From NCBI GenBank assembly GCA_009912175.1, contig WNDQ01000040.1, positions 1 to 36,553 on the forward strand: a stretch of 36,553 nucleotides of DNA. Direction: 5' to 3'. The notes under the pieces were generated by a model. The model ran no database searches. It saw only the letters and a list, made by a program, of their open reading frames with translations, and had not been told where the DNA came from. The position numbers and the translations under genes were made by a program. Shown in pieces: positions 35,134 through 36,553 of this stretch (positions within the stretch are counted from its first letter, which is position 1; each line of letters opens with the position of its first letter). The DNA comes from Paracidovorax wautersii (GTDB taxonomy: Bacteria > Pseudomonadota > Gammaproteobacteria > Burkholderiales > Burkholderiaceae_C).

Positions 35134-36477
35134 ATGTCCCATCACCCGTCGTTCGACGCCCTTGCCTCGCTCTGGCGGCATGCCGGTCTTGCACCGGCCG
35201 CGCTGGACTTCGTCACGCTCCCGGGCCAGGACCCGGTGTTCCCGTCCTCGTTCGCCGTTGGCACCGCAGCCCAGTCCACCATGGCGGCCGCCGCGCTGGC
35301 GGCTTGTGAACTGGCCCACGCACGCGGCCAGGCCCGCCAGCGGGTGACCGTCGACATGACCCATGCGGCCGTCGAATGCACAGGCTGGTTTTCGATCGAC
35401 GGGCATACGCCGTCCATCTGGGACGCGTTTTCAGGCCTGTACCGCTGCGCCGATGGCCATGTCCGCGTGCACGCCAATTTCGCCCACCACCGTGACGGCG
35501 CGCTGCGTGTTCTGGGCCTGGATCCGGCGTCAGCGACACGCGCCGACGCCGAGCAGGCCTTTCGCCACTGGAAGGCGCTGGACTTCGAGCAGACCATGGC
35601 CGAGCGCGGCTTGGTTGCCACGGCCTTGCGGCGTTTCGACGAATGGGACGCCACACCCCAAGGCCAGGCCGTGGCTGCTCAGCCTTTGCTGACGCTCACG
35701 CGCATTGGCGACGCGCCGCCACGCGCGCTGCCGCCGCTGGCAGGCGACGACCGGCCGCTGGCTGGCCTGCGTGTGCTGGACCTCACGCGCATCCTGGCCG
35801 GGCCGGTAGGCGGACGCGCACTGGCCGCGCTCGGCGCCGACGTCATGCTGGTCAATTCGCCCCACCTGCCCAACATCGCCGCCATTGCCGACACCAGCCG
35901 GGGCAAACGGTCGGTCCACGTCGACCTGCGCACGGCCGACGGCCAGGCCACGCTGTGGCGATTGCTCGACCAGGCGCATGTGTTCTCGCAAGGCTACCGC
36001 CCGGGCGGACTGGCGGCCCTGGGCTTTTCGCCGCAGGCGCTGGCCGAGCGCCGGCCCGGCATCGTCTGCGTGTCGCTGACAGCGTACGGCACACAAGGGC
36101 CTTGGGCCGACCGGCGCGGCTTCGATTCGCTGGTGCAGACCGCCATGGGCTTCAACCACGCTGAGGGAGAAGCCGCCAGCAACGGCCAGCCCCGCGCGCT
36201 GCCGATGCAGATCCTCGACCAGGCCACGGGCTACCTCATGGCTTTTGGCGCGGCCGCCGCGCTGTGGCGCCAGCAACACGAAGGCGGCAGCTGGCACGTG
36301 CAGGTCTCGCTGGCCCAGACCGGCCACTGGCTGCGCGGACTCGGCCGCATCGACCAGGGCCTGGCGGCCGCCACGCCGGACTTCGCGCTTTACCTGGACG
36401 GCGGCCGGGCATCGGGATTCGGGCACGGGGTTCGGGGAGCAATGGAACAGGGAAGTCAGTTAAGCCCTCACCAGTGA
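35134..36477 (+). CDS. CaiB/BaiF family CoA-transferase, C-terminus atypical
   Basis: Class III CoA-transferases move CoA between organic acids. The reading is 447 residues from an ATG with GGAG eight bases upstream. The family core is in the second half: LAGLRVLDLTRILAGPVGGRALAALGADV (about 209-237), RGKRSVHVDLRTADG, FSQGYRPGGLAALGF, RPGIVCVSLTAYGTQGPW, GFDSLVQTAMG and ILDQATGYLMAFGA, where Asp about 362 matches the catalytic Asp. The N-terminal 200 residues are a shorter half of the same fold, as in the longer Comamonadaceae members. After SGFG (about residue 428) the sequence HGVRGAMEQGSQLSPHQ does not look like the usual ending, which suggests truncation or a junction near 36430. Substrate unknown. 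Confidence 0.85.
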   Translation: MSHHPSFDALASLWRHAGLAPAALDFVTLPGQDPVFPSSFAVGTAAQSTMAAAALAACELAHARGQARQRVTVDMTHAAVECTGWFSIDGHTPSIWDAFSGLYRCADGHVRVHANFAHHRDGALRVLGLDPASATRADAEQAFRHWKALDFEQTMAERGLVATALRRFDEWDATPQGQAVAAQPLLTLTRIGDAPPRALPPLAGDDRPLAGLRVLDLTRILAGPVGGRALAALGADVMLVNSPHLPNIAAIADTSRGKRSVHVDLRTADGQATLWRLLDQAHVFSQGYRPGGLAALGFSPQALAERRPGIVCVSLTAYGTQGPWADRRGFDSLVQTAMGFNHAEGEAASNGQPRALPMQILDQATGYLMAFGAAAALWRQQHEGGSWHVQVSLAQTGHWLRGLGRIDQGLAAATPDFALYLDGGRASGFGHGVRGAMEQGSQLSPHQ

Positions 36478-36553
36478 CGGTCAGTGCCCTCCATGCGCGC
36501 ATCGCTCTCTGAGAAGCAGTGCCGGTCGTCTGCACCGCTGGCGATGTCGGTCA

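Overview
The window is GC-rich DNA (long G/C-ending codon runs, few AT-rich pockets) with gene content and gene order typical of a betaproteobacterium of the order Burkholderiales, most likely family Comamonadaceae (Acidovorax/Comamonas/Delftia-like). That placement is inferred from protein style and synteny (ppx next to pstSCAB-phoU-phoB-phoR, lpxK-Trm112-kdsB-adk, PhaAB-type fused Mrp antiporter); no rRNA or other marker is present to prove it. No tRNA, rRNA or CRISPR array was recognised.

Layout. 1-316: the end of an IS3-family insertion sequence (start of orfA plus terminal repeat) that has cut into a gene for a fibronectin-III/LamG-like protein (317-1263). 1330-8170, minus strand: the phosphate-starvation locus pstS-pstC-pstA-pstB-phoU-phoB-phoR, with a good Pho box in front of pstS; phoB is frameshifted as read. 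8441-9925: ppx, divergent from pstS. 10150-16318: a six-gene Mrp/Pha cation/proton antiporter operon (mrpAB fused, C, D, E, F, G) with stop/start overlaps. 16347-18239: a secreted or membrane-anchored DNA/RNA non-specific endonuclease (minus), a 62-residue membrane protein and a low-affinity iron permease-family protein.

18330-26844: an accessory cluster built like a scavenging island for organosulfur or related small compounds. On the minus strand lie a DszC/SfnB-type flavin monooxygenase and a Tat-exported solute-binding protein; on the plus strand two dipeptide-type permeases, one double-ATPase ABC protein, a second solute-binding protein and the first ~42 codons of a DszA/NtaA-type (LLM) flavin monooxygenase. 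Three of its seven genes are damaged: two by two-base losses, one by truncation where the cluster meets icd.

26869-36477: housekeeping: icd (minus), a DUF192 protein, xseA (minus), then lpxK, a Trm112-like protein, kdsB and adk (LPS sugar and nucleotide metabolism), lexA with two tandem SOS boxes, a small unknown protein and a CaiB/BaiF CoA-transferase whose C-terminus looks abnormal near the window edge.

The most noteworthy signals are the truncated-monooxygenase/icd junction, the decayed accessory cluster, and three separate frameshifts (phoB, solute-binding protein, DszC-like gene) that are all repaired by adding exactly two bases. Two of these sit in the same CGGCGCCG context, which raises the question of whether they are real mutations or systematic sequence errors.
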